This document shows positions 4,863-5,410 of a stretch of 5,410 bases of DNA, piece by piece. Below the pieces are notes generated by a model, which was given only the letters and a program-made list of their open reading frames with translations, searched no databases and was not told where the DNA came from. The stretch lies in NCBI GenBank assembly GCA_023263735.1, contig JALQUQ010000194.1:1-5410 (forward strand). The letters are read 5' to 3'. How positions within the stretch are numbered: position 1 is the stretch's first letter; each line of letters opens with the position of its first letter. This DNA comes from Paracoccaceae bacterium. Its GTDB lineage: Bacteria; Pseudomonadota; Alphaproteobacteria; Rhodobacterales; Rhodobacteraceae. Both the position numbers and the translations under genes were made by a program.

Positions 4863-5410
4863 ATGACCGAGATCGGAACTCGGGCCGGGGAAGATTTGCC
4901 CCGCGCCCAGCATCCGGCTGCCGAAGCGGCGGCCGCGATGGCGGGATTTCTGAAGGAATTCCGTGGCTTTCAAACTGAAGTGAAACAATCGCTGCAACAT
5001 CAGGAAGAGCGACTGACCATGATGAACCAAAAGACTGTGCCTTATGGCCGCCCCGCGCTTTCGGCCTTTGCCGAGGTGGAAGCCCCGCATCAAAAGGCGT
5101 TTGACGCCTATCTGCGGTCGGGCGATGACGATGGCCTGCGCGGGCTGGTGCTGGAGGGCAAGGCGCTGAGCACCGCCGTTGCAGCCGAAGGCGGCTATCT
5201 GGTGGATTCCGTGACCTCGGATCGCATTCGGTCGCGCCTGAAATCCACCGCCTCGCTGCGGTCGATTGCCAAGGTGGTTCAGGTCGAGGCGACGTCGTTC
5301 GATGTGCTGATCGACCGTACCGAACTTGGGTCGGGCTGGGCGTCGGAGACGGGGATCGAGGCAACCTACTATGAGGGTGGATTCAGCAATGCCAACTGGC
5401 GGGTGCTACC
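4863..5410 (+). CDS. GTA major capsid protein, HK97 fold, N-terminal part (3' end outside window; RcGTA g5)
   Basis: The frame starts at the ATG at 4863 behind AGGAG (4853-4857, 5 bases away) and stays open to the right edge, giving 182 codons. Residues 1-100 are helical and charged with a coiled-coil stretch near 35-56, as in the HK97 delta domain that acts as an internal scaffold. Then comes GKALSTAVAAEGGYLVD (99-115), typical of the start of mature HK97-type capsid proteins; the likely protease cut is after Lys100. Residues 116-182 (TSDRIRSRLKSTASLRSIAK, then the beta-rich FDVLIDRTELGSGWASETG) fit the N-arm and E-loop region. The total length would be expected near 400 residues. It is the main shell protein of the particle and should be the most abundant product of the operon. 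Confidence 0.95.
   Translation, partial: MTEIGTRAGEDLPRAQHPAAEAAAAMAGFLKEFRGFQTEVKQSLQHQEERLTMMNQKTVPYGRPALSAFAEVEAPHQKAFDAYLRSGDDDGLRGLVLEGKALSTAVAAEGGYLVDSVTSDRIRSRLKSTASLRSIAKVVQVEATSFDVLIDRTELGSGWASETGIEATYYEGGFSNANWRVL

Noticed and set aside
1168..5410. Ordinary HK97-like prophage
   Set aside because: There is no integrase, repressor, attachment site or tRNA at the left boundary, and g1 and g3.5 are GTA-type proteins. The right side cannot be seen, so this is strong but not absolute.

Overview
The window holds the 5' end (head module) of a gene transfer agent (GTA) structural cluster of the Rhodobacter capsulatus RcGTA type, preceded by the 3' part of a chromosomal mltG gene. All genes lie on the + strand. 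The high GC content, the GC-rich third codon positions, the TTGACC/TATACC promoter and the match of gene order and protein motifs to RcGTA point to an alphaproteobacterium of the order Rhodobacterales (family Rhodobacteraceae or Roseobacteraceae). I cannot name the species.

Layout. 1-859: C-terminal 285 residues of the endolytic murein transglycosylase MltG, running in from the left edge. 902-935: intrinsic terminator closing the mltG transcript. 936-1167: the control region of the GTA cluster, with a TTAA-N7-TTAA box of CtrA type (979-993), an inverted repeat of the same half-site motif (1007-1023), a near-consensus promoter (1035-1063), and a terminator-like hairpin in the leader (1089-1120) that may act as an attenuator. 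A short ORF starts at or near the predicted transcription start and crosses that hairpin. 1168-1518: small terminase (g1). 1469-2818: large terminase (g2). 2837-4030: portal (g3). 4027-4272: small coiled-coil/hydrophobic protein (g3.5). 4277-4828: prohead protease (g4). 4863 to the right edge: HK97-fold major capsid protein (g5), cut by the window.

How they work together: capsid subunits assemble on the portal vertex into a prohead, the g4 protease removes the capsid N-terminal delta domain, and the two terminase subunits pump and cut DNA into the head. In RcGTA this DNA is mostly random host DNA rather than the cluster itself. The genes overlap or are separated by at most 34 bases, so they probably form one transcript from the promoter near 1070. 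Tail genes would be expected to the right of the window.

The cluster itself is a known kind of system. The least ordinary part is the control region: a possible direct CtrA input, a possible transcription attenuator, and a leader ORF resembling the recognition helix of TetR regulators.
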